64,000 bases of DNA. It comes from Nyssa sinensis (taxonomy: Eukaryota > Streptophyta > Magnoliopsida > Cornales > Nyssaceae). Each line of letters opens with the position of its first letter. The first letter of the stretch is position 1. This document shows, piece by piece, positions 37,001 through 48,435 of the stretch. The stretch is from assembly GCA_008638375.1 (NCBI GenBank), contig CM018038.1, positions 11,386,740-11,450,739 on the forward strand. Direction: 5' to 3'. A program made the position numbers and the translations under genes. A model generated the notes under the pieces. It was not told where the DNA came from, made no database searches, and worked only from the letters and a program-made list of their open reading frames with translations.

Positions 37001-39066
37001 AAATTATCATAAGCATAATTATGATAACCGAAAGAGCTAAATATGACTCCGGAACAGTCAACGTATAAAATGAGAAATGACCGATGTGTCCCGATGATCA
37101 AAAGCAGATACCAAATGAAGTTCAAAAGACTCAAAACTTTATATATACGATATATGGACTGTTATGAGGACCATGATAAGGTCCGGGGCAAGAATGACAA
37201 AATTATCATTTTTGCCCCTAAGGGCAAACAAGTGCTTAATTGATAACGATTGGAGCCAAAATGACTTAAAATATTATTCGGACAGCTGCTAAGCCTATCT
37301 AAGGAATTTAATAACATAAGTTGAAACCCAATGAGTGGGTAATAGGCCAATGAACTTAATTAGGCCGTCTGATAGACTCCTAAGATGATGAATAAGACAT
37401 GAATGAACGGATTCTGATGTGTCTGTGGTTATTGATAACTATTCAGGCTAAGCAAGGATACGCCTGAAGTATCTGGAGATCATCAGAGTATTTGTAAATG
37501 GAGAATATGACACTAAGAAACCGAGGTAAGTAAATCTGAACTTTCTTGTGTGGTTGTTCCCAGCCAGTCACATTCATTTCTGCATGCTGCCAAATTTGTA
37601 CTCTATCACTACCTGATGTACTTGATTTGAGCCGATCGACTTGTGGTTATCAGTTATGCCTGATCTTTGGACTTGACTTGCTTGCTTACATCGTTGTGAG
37701 ATTGATCATTGATATTTGAGCATCATTGCACTATCATACCATGACCTAGTCTCGAGATATATCCTGTTGATAGAAATCTTGTTATTCCACACACTTCGTG
37801 TTTCGTTGATTGTGATATCAATTGCTTTGTATGGTTGTACATTCTGTGTGGAATTTTATTGGTCATGATATTTGGTATGTACCCGGGGTTGTGCTCAGTC
37901 ACAATGGCCTATCTATACACAGATTGCGTGGGAAAAAGACCCTTTAGGGTCTTGTATGTCCTTCAGGACTTGTAGAGAAAAGAGCTCTAACGCTTTTCAG
38001 AGAGCCCGAGGAACTGTGGCGGATCTGAGCATACGTTTTAGTGGGGTATGCCTGGCCCCAGGTGATTCACGCATATCTGGGTTATTAGAACTCGATGATG
38101 ATTTATTTTTGGTACTCGTTGAATGATCATAAGCATGTCATACTCTTGATTGGCTATTGTAATTGTTGTGGCAGCAGATTTTCATGATTGGCTAGATCCC
38201 GGTTGTTGGATTCGTTACTACCTTCTTATATCTTATTTTGGGATAAGCCTTTTGGACCATCGGGTCATTGTTACGCATCTTAGTGACTGGCTATGTATTT
38301 CTTGTTACTCATTTGGCTATTGGCTATCTGTTATCCCTTTCTCCTATTATTCTTGTGGACCAACCCAGACCCATGGCAAAGCTAGGAATTTACTTGCTGA
38401 GCTTGTTTAAGCTCATTCCATTTATCTAACATTTTTCAGGTGACACTATGCGGGATGAAACACAATGAGATAACTAGTGGAACTAGTGATGCACAATGAA
38501 CGACACTGACGATATAACTCCAAGTTAAAGATCGAATGTGAATACTGTAAGGTTAACTTTAAAGTTATGCGTTATAATGTTACATCATTAGTGATGGGGT
38601 TAGCCTAGTATGTCAGATCATTATGATTAAGTGGTACTTGGAGACATTATGATTGTTGATCATTGGAGATGAGTTTAATTAGCTGAACTTTCATGATGTG
38701 ACTTCCGCTTTAAGTAATTCATTGATATAGAATGGTTGCATTGGAGCATGTATATTATACTTTAGAGATTTTTTATGACTGATTCTAGACGTGCTCTGAT
38801 GTGTTTGGACGAGTTGCATTCTTAATTTAAAAAGATTTTAATTCTGCTGTTTTGACCCTACATTTAGAATGCAATTCATTGTAAAGTTGCCTTTGGTTGG
38901 TCGCATTGTCGGGTGGGAAAAACTGACAAGGTGGCCAACTGGCATCACGTCCTCGGGATCCGCGTAGGGTGGGTTTCGGGTCGTGACAAAAAGTGTTAAT
39001 TAAGGAAATAAACTATGAAACCTTAATCCTACTAGCATTACATGTGGAACTATTGTACTTCTAACA
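34088..39066 (-). repeat. Left LTR of the outer element, split by an insertion
   Basis: The LTR comprises 34088-34295 and 38994-39066 (about 281 bp). It is split at AAAAG by the solo LTR at 34296-38988, which duplicated those five bases. It matches the uninterrupted right LTR over its length with scattered differences. Confidence 0.85.
34296..38988. mobile_element. Large solo LTR 1 (4.7 kb, Gypsy-type), 5-bp target duplication AAAAG
   Basis: It starts TGTAATACCCTAACCCG, ends GTTTCGGGTCGTGACA and is flanked by AAAAG on both sides (34291-34295 and 38989-38993). It has no gag-pol domains and no second LTR, so it fits a solo LTR. Inside, about 36230-36960 holds diverged direct repeats with a period near 143 bp (TACAGAC...GTACTACCCC phrases). 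It shares ends and internal phrases, such as GTAATGCGTGCACACATGCA-like sequence, with the element at 39874. Orientation was not settled, because both ends fit known LTR termini. Chromovirus (Tekay/Del) origin is inference. Confidence 0.8.
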
Positions 39067-39109
39067 CCTCCCTCAAACTCAAGGTGGGAGGTCGACCAAC
39101 TTGAGTTTG

Positions 39110-39440
39110 CAAACAAAAATCTCAGAAAGTGAACAGTTGACTCGTTGGCGTTGTGGTTGAAATGTAGATGTTACCCAAGTTGACATGGTTGTGGAGGTGG
39201 AATTTCAATAGAGTTCATGACGACGCATGGAAGCGTGGAGCTGGAACTGAAGGCGGCGCATGGAAGCGCAAATAATGGTATTCAAACAAAAATCTCAGAA
39301 AGTGAATAGTTGACTTGTTGGCGTTGTGGTTGAAATATAGATGTTACCCAAGTTAACATGGTTGTGGAGGTGGAATCTCAATAGAGTTCATGGTGGCGCA
39401 TAGAAGCGCGGAGCTAGAACTAAAAGCTACGCGTGGAAGT
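39110..39440. repeat. Tandem repeat, about 173-bp unit, two copies
   Basis: CAAACAAAAATCTCAGAAAG starts the units at 39110 and 39283. Each continues through GTTGTGGAGGTGGAAT and AATAGAGTTCATG. It lies in the interior of the outer retrotransposon. Confidence 0.8.
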
Positions 39441-39511
39441 GTGTGTGTACCTGATTTTAATTGAGTTGACCACGTGATGGAACATGTGGTTGGTAGGGCA
39501 GGAAACACATG

Positions 39512-39836
39512 TTGAACACGTGACGAGACACGTGCGAGAGTTGGTTACTGGACTTCTGACGATGAGAGTGGAGAAGATGACGACATGACTAGAGGATTTT
39601 GCACGATGATGAGAAGATTCTGGTGGTGCAATAGTGAGTGAATGAGTGAGTGTGTTGTAATCTGATGACCTTCGGTCTTGAACACGTGACGAGACACGTG
39701 AGAGAGTTGGTTGCTGGGCTTGTGATGGTGAGAATGGAGAAGATGACGGCATGACTAGAGGATTTTGCACGATGATGAAAAGATTCCGATAGTGTAATAG
39801 TGAATGAGTGTGTTACAATATGATGACCTTCGGTTT
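39512..39836. repeat. Tandem repeat, about 166-bp unit, two copies
   Basis: Units begin TTGAACACGTGACGAGACAC at 39512 and 39678 and run to CTGATGACCTTCGGT or its variant. Also in the interior of the outer retrotransposon; a CACGTG E-box core lies in each unit. Confidence 0.8.
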
Positions 39837-39873
39837 GTGACTGAACAACGTTTGATTGGGCGATGGTGTTTAA

Positions 39874-42800
39874 TGTAATATCCCGACCCGGGATATGGCA
39901 CTTAAACCGAGATAGACCCGGTCGAGTCAAGTAGCGTAATACCAGTTGTAACCGAACATGAGTTCCGAATAAACAGAATAATTCTATTTTATCTAAAAAA
40001 AGTCAAATAATAATACCGAGCTTTAACTAAGCAATGATCATAATATCAAGAGTAAACCGAGACCGATTCAGACCGAGAATAGTAGACCCCAAAATATACG
40101 AACTATTTTAATGAGTAATATACAGTGACGTGTACGATTACCGAGGTGATCAGTAGAAGTTATAATCTCAAAAAATTTCAAGATTAAGAAAAGCCAAGTA
40201 CGAACAGACCAAGCCAATGGAAATAATACCTGACAGATACCAAAGCATCGCAATAAATAATATACAATAATGGGCACGTAGTTCGAGACAAATAGCGAGA
40301 ATCACAAATAAGAATAAAATACGATATTTAATATACGAAGAGTGGTTACAAGCAATCCCGAGCAACCTAGAACTATGTCTCGTAACGCATGCACACACGC
40401 GAAACCATGCATGCATATACACGTATATACGCGTAGTCTATTAAAAATGAGTGTATGTATATACTATTAGAAATAGATATATGTGTATATATATGGATAT
40501 ATATTAACGTATACATAATGTATAATTATGTGTATATATACATAATGTATCAAGTATTACATGGTGTATACATATGTATATTAAATGAAAATGAAAAAGG
40601 AAGGAAGCATGCAATGCATGTGATCAATGAGGTATGTAGGTTACTCTGTGTGTGTGTATGTATGTTACTGTGTGTGTTGGTTGGTGTGAGTGTGTGTGTG
40701 TGTGTGATATGATATGTATATTTATATAAAAATATCATGCACCCAAATGAATGCAAAGCTGCATTCTTGGAAAAGGGGAAAAGGAAAATTTAATGGGGTA
40801 GAAAGAGGAAGTCAAGGAAAGGGGCTGAGGAAGAGAGAGAGAGAGAAGCCGGTCGTGTTTTGTATATATATGTATATGTGGGTCGCGTAAGATGGAAGGA
40901 AAAAGAGAAAAGAAAACTGAAAAAGGACTGTGGGTATTGGGGGATATTCAGAAGTAGCTCAAGAGCTGAAATAGAGAGAGAGAAGTAGGAACCAACCAAG
41001 AAAACAGAAAATCAGGTGAGTGGCCGAAGCTCTGGTTTTAATTTTCTAACACGATTCGTTCAGTTTAAAGTAGAGGGTCTAAACAAGCATGAAAAATAGT
41101 GTCTATCGCAAGTTAAATCAAATGAAATTGCTCAGAAACGAGCAAGAAATGTTGAGTTGCAGGTTTGTGAATAATTCGAATTTCTTTATATTTTATGCAT
41201 GAAGCAATGTTTAAATGGCTTAGAAATGATCCCATGTAGTGCAGAAAATGAATGAAAAAAAAGAGGGGTCAAAACAGTGAACAAACCGAGCATGAAATGA
41301 AAAAATTGCAGGTCACCGGAGTTTCAAGTTTGCCATATTCGTAGGGAATTAATGATCCAAATAAAAAACTAAAATTAGATTTGTAATCTCCATGAAAAAA
41401 TATAGAAAACTACATTGAGCTAGGTCGAAAAACTCATCGAAAAATATTGGCCGCGCCGAAGAAGACAACACTGTTGTCTTAGGTGGATTTGGGTCACGGG
41501 TCGGATCCGGGTCGGGCCCCAACCGAAACAGGAATGGATATAAATTGAAACGGCGCAATTTTGATAAGTTTTTTTAGTTTAATTTGGTGTGTTTGGTAAC
41601 AGGGATAATAAATTGAAATTGGGATAAGGATTTTCTAATCCGTGGATGGGATAGGAAAATTGGGTTATTGAACTCCGATTTTCAAGATAGAGTGAACCGG
41701 TTGGTTCGGCGACCTAGTAGACTAGTTTAGGGTTTCTGACCGTGAAACCACTGGTTCAAACCGAGACTTAGGGAAATCCCATTTTAACCCCAGAAAGTTT
41801 AGAAAATTTCACTAAGGCCCAAACAGAAAAATTAATAAAATATTAATTTTTACAAAAATACCCCTAATTCAAATTTAGGTCAAACGAAATCCAAACGAGA
41901 CAAATAAATAGTCAATTTTTATTATCTCGGATATTCTGAGTCCAATGATGAGATCCGCTCCTCAAGACGGGGTCCCAAAAAAGAATAAAATACCCATAAA
42001 AGTATAAAATGACCATTTTGCCCTTTTTAGCACAAAAGTCCAAATTGAATCCCGCGAAAGCCTAAATCGACTTTATTTGACATTCCGAATTCAATAGTAG
42101 AATGTATTCTAGTAAAATAGATATAAATAATAAAGAAACATAAAATTTAATGAAAAGCATGAGTTAAATATATATACCTAGACTGAGATTAAGTTTCCTG
42201 AATCATAGGAACACCGAGATACAAGAAGAAGGCGGTTTTGACCTTCTAAACAGATACAGTAAAAGGTAAATAAAATCTGATCTTTGCATGTGTTACATTC
42301 CAAGTCATGTCATAGTTCCTTGTATATATATATATATATATTGCCCATTGTACTCTGTATATACACACTAGTGTTTATTTAGCCATATTGATATTGCCCT
42401 ATCATGTGGGAGACAGTTATTGATTTCTATATATATCTCGATCATGATTGTACACTTGTGCACAGATTTTCTTATGTACACTTGTACCTAGGGCCGTGAG
42501 GGCCAGACAGTTTTATTCGAAGCCGTCTAGTAACCGTAGCCTCGAAAACTACTGTTACGTCAGATTGCCTAGAACCAGTTATGATTCCACTATACTCTTC
42601 GGGGAAGATAGCATGATCCTGATATATAATTAGTGCCGGATTTGTGCTCAGTCATATTTCCTTTCTGATGCTATTTATGACCCTCGGGTCTAGGTTCCGA
42701 GTGGAACATTTACCCGTTGTTGTGCGAGGCATAGGACGTGGAGTTACAGTGTACACAGAGCAGTATTATTCAAAGAGCCCGAGTGTAACTGAATACGAGC

Positions 42801-43485
42801 TCAGGGGGATTTCCGGGCCCCACGAGAGCATCTCAGTTTTAGTTGATATCACCATCCTTTATTGTTGATATTCATAACTTGATCATGTTATATTGTTATT
42901 GAATGATCATGAGATTTTATAGTTTTCAGTACAGTGCTTACATTTCATACTTGAGATAGCTCATGACTGTAGCAGTATGACATTGTTGGCATAGCAGTTT
43001 CATTTCCTTATCATTTTACTTCTATCATCTGATATTGAGTTATGTATTCATTAACTGGCTAGCATTCTTTATACCCTTGTACACATGGCAGAGTAAAGGA
43101 CTACTTACTGAGTTTTCATAGCTCATCAGATACTACACAACATTTTGCAGGCATAGATCTCGAGAATAGACCGTAGAGTCTGACGGCTTAGGAAGTGGAC
43201 ATTTATTTTTGAAGGTGCAATGTAATACTTAGTACAGACAGTCTTATAGCTCTCCCATGTTATCCACGTCTTGGGGATGAACAGTTGTATTAAGAAATTT
43301 TATATTCCGCATTTTGTAAACATTATATATATCACATGCAACTTTTATTTATTTTCTTCCGCATTTTAGTTGTTGCATGTTAGTAGCACTGATGTGTTGT
43401 AAGTTGAGACCCTTGGTTCGACAAGCAGCGTCGGATCAGGTACGCGATACGAGATTCGCATAAGGTGGGGTCTCGGGTCGTGACA
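39874..43485. mobile_element. Large solo LTR 2 (3.6 kb), 5-bp target duplication TTTAA
   Basis: It starts TGTAATATCCCGACCCGGG, ends GTCTCGGGTCGTGACA and is flanked by TTTAA on both sides (39869-39873 and 43486-43490). Its ends and several inner phrases match solo LTR 1, so both come from one family, but the middle is diverged and about 1.1 kb shorter. No coding domains. It lies within the interior of the outer element. Confidence 0.82.
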
Positions 43486-43490
43486 TTTAA

Positions 43491-45337
43491 TAGTGATGTT
43501 GGATGAGAATAGATGAAGGATTGGTGATGGAGGTGATGAAGATGTTGTGGATAATGAATTTTCTTTTACGATGGTTGAATCTACAAGGGTGATGAATCTG
43601 AGGTCTGCGATGATGATGCTGTGGTGACGATCGATAATGGTTTGATTTCAGTGGTGGAAGTTGTAGATAGATCAATTGGTACAACGGAGGTTGTCAAATG
43701 ATAGGTGCTGCAACACAATGAACAAGGATGCGATGATGGTAATGCTAGAAGGCGGCTGATTCTGGCGATGACTAACAGTGATTAACTATGGTAATGGCTA
43801 CGGTGGTGATGTTGGCTAATGATGGTTGTCTAGAGATGGCAAACGAGGCTATGGTGACGACCAATCTGGTGGTGGGCTGTATTGAAAGAGTCAATGGTGA
43901 TGACGAGGCTTGATGGAGATTTTGTGATGATGAACAGAGACGTTGCACCATTGATTGGCAGATTTGGCGGAGGTACAGGGCTGAGATAGGTTATTGTGGC
44001 TGTTGGCGGGGCCTGAGGGTAACTAGTGGTGATAGACGAGACCATGGTGATGAACTGATGGATTGAAAGATGATGGTGTAAAAATCGATGAGATGATGAA
44101 GGCTATAGGAGTATGATGACGATCTCTACAATTGCAACAAGAATAGATCGATGATGGCCATAGTGGTGATGAATTATGTGATGGAGTTTTTGGTAGATGG
44201 GACAATCTATAAAGTAACAGTCGTGCATCAATAATTGCAATGAAGACTATAATTATTGAAGATGAAGCTTAAGACTCTAGCGATAATGGACGTTGAGGAC
44301 TAGGCTTTGTTCTGTCGATGATGACATAGTTTTGATTTGTGATTGTTTGTACGACTGACGGAATCTGGTCGGGGGTCAGCGGTGGTCCTGCAAACTTGGC
44401 TGATTCTGACAATGAAGGACTCCGATGATGCTAACTATTCTGCTGGTGTGATACGGCAATAGTGGTTTGCTTTATATCGTTAATAATGATGAAAAGTTTG
44501 ATGGCAGATGGTGTTAATAGATGTTGGAAGCAACGACTGAGATGGTCGTTTTTAGGATGAGGAATTGTTAAAAGGGTTGGTGACGATGGTGATGACTGCT
44601 TCCAAGCAGGGCTGTCTTCGCGATGTCACAATGTGGTGATGTTCGAAGGATGTCACTATCTTGGTGAACAAAGATGGATGTTGTTGGAGGCTTTGCAACG
44701 ACTGATGAAGACGGTCGCGATTGTGATGGTGCTACTGCTAACAGTGAGAGAACTGGGTCACAATTATGATTTTTTTTTTTTTTTTAAATCAATGTTGAAC
44801 AGTGAAGTGGAGATTGGTGCAGTGGCTAAAGGTAATGAAGATGGTGGTGACGAGTATGAAACTTGATTTCGTCTATAGCGGGTCTCCGTGGCTGTGCTCT
44901 AATGGAATGAAAAATGATAGATGCCAACAAAGGGCTTTCGTAGCAGCGATGAAGATGTTGTAGATGGTGTAGGCCCTTTGACGATGGTTGTAGCAGTGCT
45001 GGGTTGTGTTTGAAGTCGTCGAAGTTCTGTGATGAAGATTGGGCTGGGCTATAGATACGATCTGTGGTGGATTCCAAACCCTTCATGTAGCAGCGGTCGG
45101 TGGATAAGGCAACGATGGTGCATGGCTAAGGGGCTACTAGCACAAGAGCATTTGGTGGAGCAATAGTAATGAAGAGGGCTGGACTGGCGCCGTTGGTGGT
45201 TGTTGCTACGGGCAATGAAAAAGAGAGATTGAGGGAGGGTTGAGGATATCACTTGTATCCCACAGAGGTTGGTGTCTTGACTAATTCAAGAGGGATTAGA
45301 GGTTGGTGTCTTGACTGATTCAAGAGGGATCAAATCT
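43491..45337. other. Interior of the outer retrotransposon, GATGATGG-rich
   Basis: This interior segment is dominated by imperfect GATGATG, GGTGATG and TGATGAAG phrases. They translate on the minus strand as His/Ser/Pro-rich low-complexity ORFs (43487-45252), none of which carries a gag, protease, integrase or RT motif. I regard these ORFs as non-coding. Confidence 0.6.
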
Positions 45338-45350
45338 GGCTCTGATACCA

Positions 45351-45642
45351 TGTTAGATTTGGTGGAATAACATAAAAGAGACAAGAAATAGAGTAGAAAG
45401 AGAAAGAGGGAGAAGGAAAAAACCTAAAGGATTATATTGTATTAGACTGAATTATATTGAAACTAAATAAGAGGGCTCCTTATATAGAAGGATTATGAGG
45501 TTGTAAATGGAAAATATTAATAAAGGAAACAAAGGTCATGAGATTGTACATAAAAAGTGTTAATGAATGAAATAAACTATGAAACCTTAATTCTACTAGC
45601 ATTATACAATAATATATATGTAGAACTATTATACTTCTAACA
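45351..45642 (-). repeat. Right LTR of the outer element (292 bp)
   Basis: Starts TGTTAG, ends TAACA, adjacent to the minus-strand primer-binding site, and is followed by the target duplication CTATA. On the minus strand this is the 5' LTR. It has not been interrupted. Confidence 0.88.
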
Positions 45643-45647
45643 CTATA

Positions 45648-46780
45648 TATGAAAATCAGTCTGAAATTACTGTAGGTTTGTGTTTGTCATGAGATGGCCA
45701 GACCAAGTAGAAGTATTTGTACTTTGACTTGGTAAAATAATATAGTTTCTGTAGTGTTGTGCACTCTATATGTAATGTGTTGAATTCAAGCGGTCCAAAC
45801 CCATTGAAATTGAACTATAATCTTCATTCAAAGTGAAAATTCGGCAGCCATGCATGAACAGTGGGAGAAAGCATGGACGCATGAATTTAAATTTACCCTT
45901 AAATTTTTAATTGTATATCTTTTTAGAAACACTATTTCAATATTAAAATTTGTCAGTATTTAATTTTCAGTTTTGTTAAATAGAGCTTAAGGGTGTTTTG
46001 AATTTCTCATAAAGAGACTAGACTCTTTGAGAAGGTTTGTCTTATGTTTCTCAATTCTTGCATTAACATATCACAACACTGTCAACACTCAACATGTTTT
46101 TCTGAAAAACCCCATGATGGTCTAAGTGAAATGATTTCATACCAATAAAATTAGTCTCAAAGGGAGCTAGTTTCATATATAGATTTCCCTCACCATAAAA
46201 GGTTCAACTGCAAATATAATGTCCCTCAGATTAATAAATCATTTACATGTTGGGCCTTTCAACTTCTTTTAAAGAAACAACCATTATTCTTAATTTTTTG
46301 TAACAATACAGTATCAATGTGTGTATTTCATTAATTATACTAGTTTCTTTATAAACTCATTATGTAATTAATATGAGTTTGATTTATTTTTTTTTTTGTC
46401 TCTCCCATCATTATTACAATAAGTCAACACTTTCCTATACATGTGAATGCCAAGGAAGAGCAAATGCTATCATTTTTTTTAATTAACAAATTAATTAGTA
46501 ATAATTATGCTTGTTTACAAAATGTGGACCATTTTTTTAATTAACAAATTAATTAGTAATAATTAATGCTTGTATATGAACCATTTTAATTAGTAATAAT
46601 TAATGCTTGTGGTGGGTGCGGCCATGAGACAATTGATGCTTTAAAGGATGCCAAAACTCCACCGATTGTCTTCTTTCCTTGCTTCCTAATTTAGGAATAA
46701 AAAAAGTACCACTCACAACACGTTTTAAAGTGCGCAACAGTTCAGCCATGAAAGGGGTGCGAAACTTCTAGACTCGAGTC
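45648..46780. other. Spacer upstream of copy C, duplicated in the array
   Basis: After the retrotransposon the sequence continues the interrupted region downstream of copy B. From about 46251 (TTTCAACTTCTTTTAAAGAA) it aligns with 58083 onward, upstream of copy F. A phrase TTAATTAGTAATAATTAATG is repeated three times in 46490-46610 and recurs at about 59210. No gene seen. Confidence 0.65.
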
Positions 46781-46846
46781 ATCGTTTGCTTGCTCTCCAA
46801 GCCTACGCGGAAAGCTATATCTATATATATATCCCTCTCATGGCCA
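46781..46846 (+). promoter_or_regulatory. Conserved core-promoter block of copy C
   Basis: Contains CGTTTGCTTGCTCTCCAAG, a TATATATATATCC box near 46825 and CCCTCTCATGGCCA, the same layout as before copies A, F and G. Confidence 0.65.
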
Positions 46847-46907
46847 CTCCATACCTTATCATTTCACAATCCATATCCAACAATTAAGTCACACAGAGAT
46901 CTCAGCT

Positions 46908-47141
46908 ATGTCTTTAGCCGGAAGTGGATTTGCCGAAGCGTACGTGATGCGAAAGCTTCACAAGGAGAAGATGAAGAGAATGGAAATGGAAATAGAAATA
47001 GAAAGAGCTGATCAGAGAGAAGTGATTGCTGATGATGGGAAAGTTTCCGGCGGTTGCTTCTCCATGATGTTTAAGAAGATTCACCCGACTGCTGTGCCCT
47101 CACCGCCACCGGATTCTACTGCAAACCAGGCCGGGATATAA
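46908..47141 (+). CDS. Small protein family, copy C (77 aa)
   Basis: Single exon starting MSLAGSGFAEAYVMRKLHKE. It has the longest charged segment of the MSLAG type (M-E-M-E-I-E-I-E-R), two residues longer than copy A, followed by the fixed GKVSGGCFSMMFKKIHPTAV block and a PSPPPDST tail ending Q-A-G-I. Length differences from the other copies are whole codons. It has the conserved TATA block 60-125 bp upstream and its own leader. No function is known to me. Copy D begins only 246 bp after its stop in the same orientation. Confidence 0.85.
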   Translation: MSLAGSGFAEAYVMRKLHKEKMKRMEMEIEIERADQREVIADDGKVSGGCFSMMFKKIHPTAVPSPPPDSTANQAGI

Positions 47142-47387
47142 ATCTTCAGCTCCTCGATCGTGAAAAGCGCATAGTTTATAACAACCTGATTTTTTTATTT
47201 ATTTATTTACTTCATCATTTGGGATTTTTGTGTGTGTATATGTATATATATTGAAATTGAAATTAGTGAATTAAAAGTTTGGCAGTGAGTATTATAATTG
47301 GAAATTGGAATAAATTAATTTTGGTTATGATTCAACCCTCATCATTTCACAATCCAAATTCAACAATCAGTCACACAGAGATCAGCT

Positions 47388-47615
47388 ATGTCTTTAGCCG
47401 GAAGTGGTTTTGCCGACGCCTACGTGATGCGAAAGCTTCACAAGCAGAAGATGAAGAGAATGGAAATGGAAAAAGCAGATCAGAAAGAAGTGATTGCTGA
47501 CGATGGGAAAGTTTCCGGTGGTTGCTTCTCTTTAATGTTTAAGAAGATCCACCCGACTGCCGTGCCGTCACCGGATTCTACTGCAAATCAGGCCGGAATA
47601 TATGTGCCATCATAA
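47388..47615 (+). CDS. Small protein family, copy D (75 aa), without the usual promoter block
   Basis: Single exon, MSLAGSGFADAYVMRKLHKQ, then a shortened charged segment (M-E-M-E-K-A-D-Q), GKVSGGCFSLMFKKIHPTAV and a tail ending in V-P-S. Its leader matches that of the other copies from CTCATCATTTCACAATCC (47339) onward. Upstream of that the sequence is the 3' UTR of copy C, not the TATA/CTCTCCAAG block. So this is a tandem duplicate whose 5' breakpoint lies just downstream of the core promoter. It may be expressed by read-through from copy C, by a new promoter, or not at all. The frame is intact. Confidence 0.8.
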   Translation: MSLAGSGFADAYVMRKLHKQKMKRMEMEKADQKEVIADDGKVSGGCFSLMFKKIHPTAVPSPDSTANQAGIYVPS

Positions 47616-48435
47616 GAGTTATACATGAGACCAAATAAATTATCAGCTCCTCCATCGTGAAAAGCGCGTAATCTATACAATTGGTCTAACCATAACTTTA
47701 TTCCTTTGATTCTTTTTTTTTATTTGCTTTATCATTTAAAATTTTTTGTATAACTTCTTGCAATATGTATTGGAATATATGGAACTAATTTTTTTTTTCA
47801 ATTGCATTCCTCCAAACGCGTCATAAGTAATTATGTCATATAAGTTCCATTATGTGACCTTCCGTGGGAGAAGTTTTTGCGTGAGTTAATAATGTCATTT
47901 GGACATGACGTTTATTTATGTCACATGATAAAATTTTATTTATTGTTTTGTTGATCAAATTAATAAAAAAAAGTTAAGTCATAAGAAAAGAATAGTAAAT
48001 TAGTGGGCTTATGGACAAAGAAATGTAACATATTGATTTTAACACCAAAAATAAGGCATTAAAACAAATTAAGTTACTTGATTCTGGTTTGTGACTTACT
48101 TAATATAAGACTCATTTGATATCAGTTTAAGAGATGAGTATATCAAGTTTGATTTGATATGTTCAACATAACAATTAAATAATAAATATTATAATATTAT
48201 ATAAAAAATCAAGTTATTTGATCTCAGTTTAATTAAAAGTTTATTAAAAAATAACTTCAAATATTAATAAGTCGAGTTTAAACATAATTTAATACTTATT
48301 AATTTTAACTAATCTTGAGCGGTCTACTACTTAGCTCGAGTGATATACAATTTTTGATGAAAACTAAACATAGACACAACAACTTAATTCGATAACTTGA
48401 GAAGCCACACGTGATCTGAGATTAAGATGCTTGTG
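47616..48435. other. Downstream spacer of copy D
   Basis: The 3' UTR phrase ATCAGCTCC...CGTGAAAAGCGCG is shared with other copies. Further on, AT-rich sequence such as AATAATAAATATTATAAT and GTTTAAACATAATTTAATAC has relatives downstream of copy F (60180-60500), supporting segmental duplication. No gene seen. Confidence 0.55.

Larger units (their letters stand above)
34088..45642 (-). mobile_element. Copia-like non-autonomous LTR retrotransposon, with two nested insertions
   Basis: It is flanked by CTATA on both sides (34083-34087 and 45643-45647). Both LTRs start TGTTAGATTTGG and end CTTCTAACA. Immediately inside the right LTR the minus strand reads TGGTATCAGAGCC (45350-45338), a primer-binding site for initiator Met tRNA. 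Inside the left LTR the minus strand gives a purine tract TTGAGGGAGG. The element therefore runs on the minus strand. Excluding nested insertions it is about 3.2 kb and its 2.7-kb interior contains no gag or pol, so it depended on another element. The interior has tandem repeats and GATGATGGTG-rich sequence. It interrupts the region downstream of copy B. Confidence 0.88.

Noticed and set aside
37872..38410. ORFs within solo LTR 1
   Set aside because: No recognisable domain, and they sit in a non-coding LTR bounded by a target duplication.
39110..39836. CRISPR-like direct repeats
   Set aside because: Units are long (166-173 bp), only two copies each, without spacers, in a plant retrotransposon.
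43487..45252. Series of His/Ser/Pro-rich minus-strand ORFs
   Set aside because: They arise from GATGATGG-type repetitive sequence within a retrotransposon interior, overlap in several frames, and show no conserved domain.
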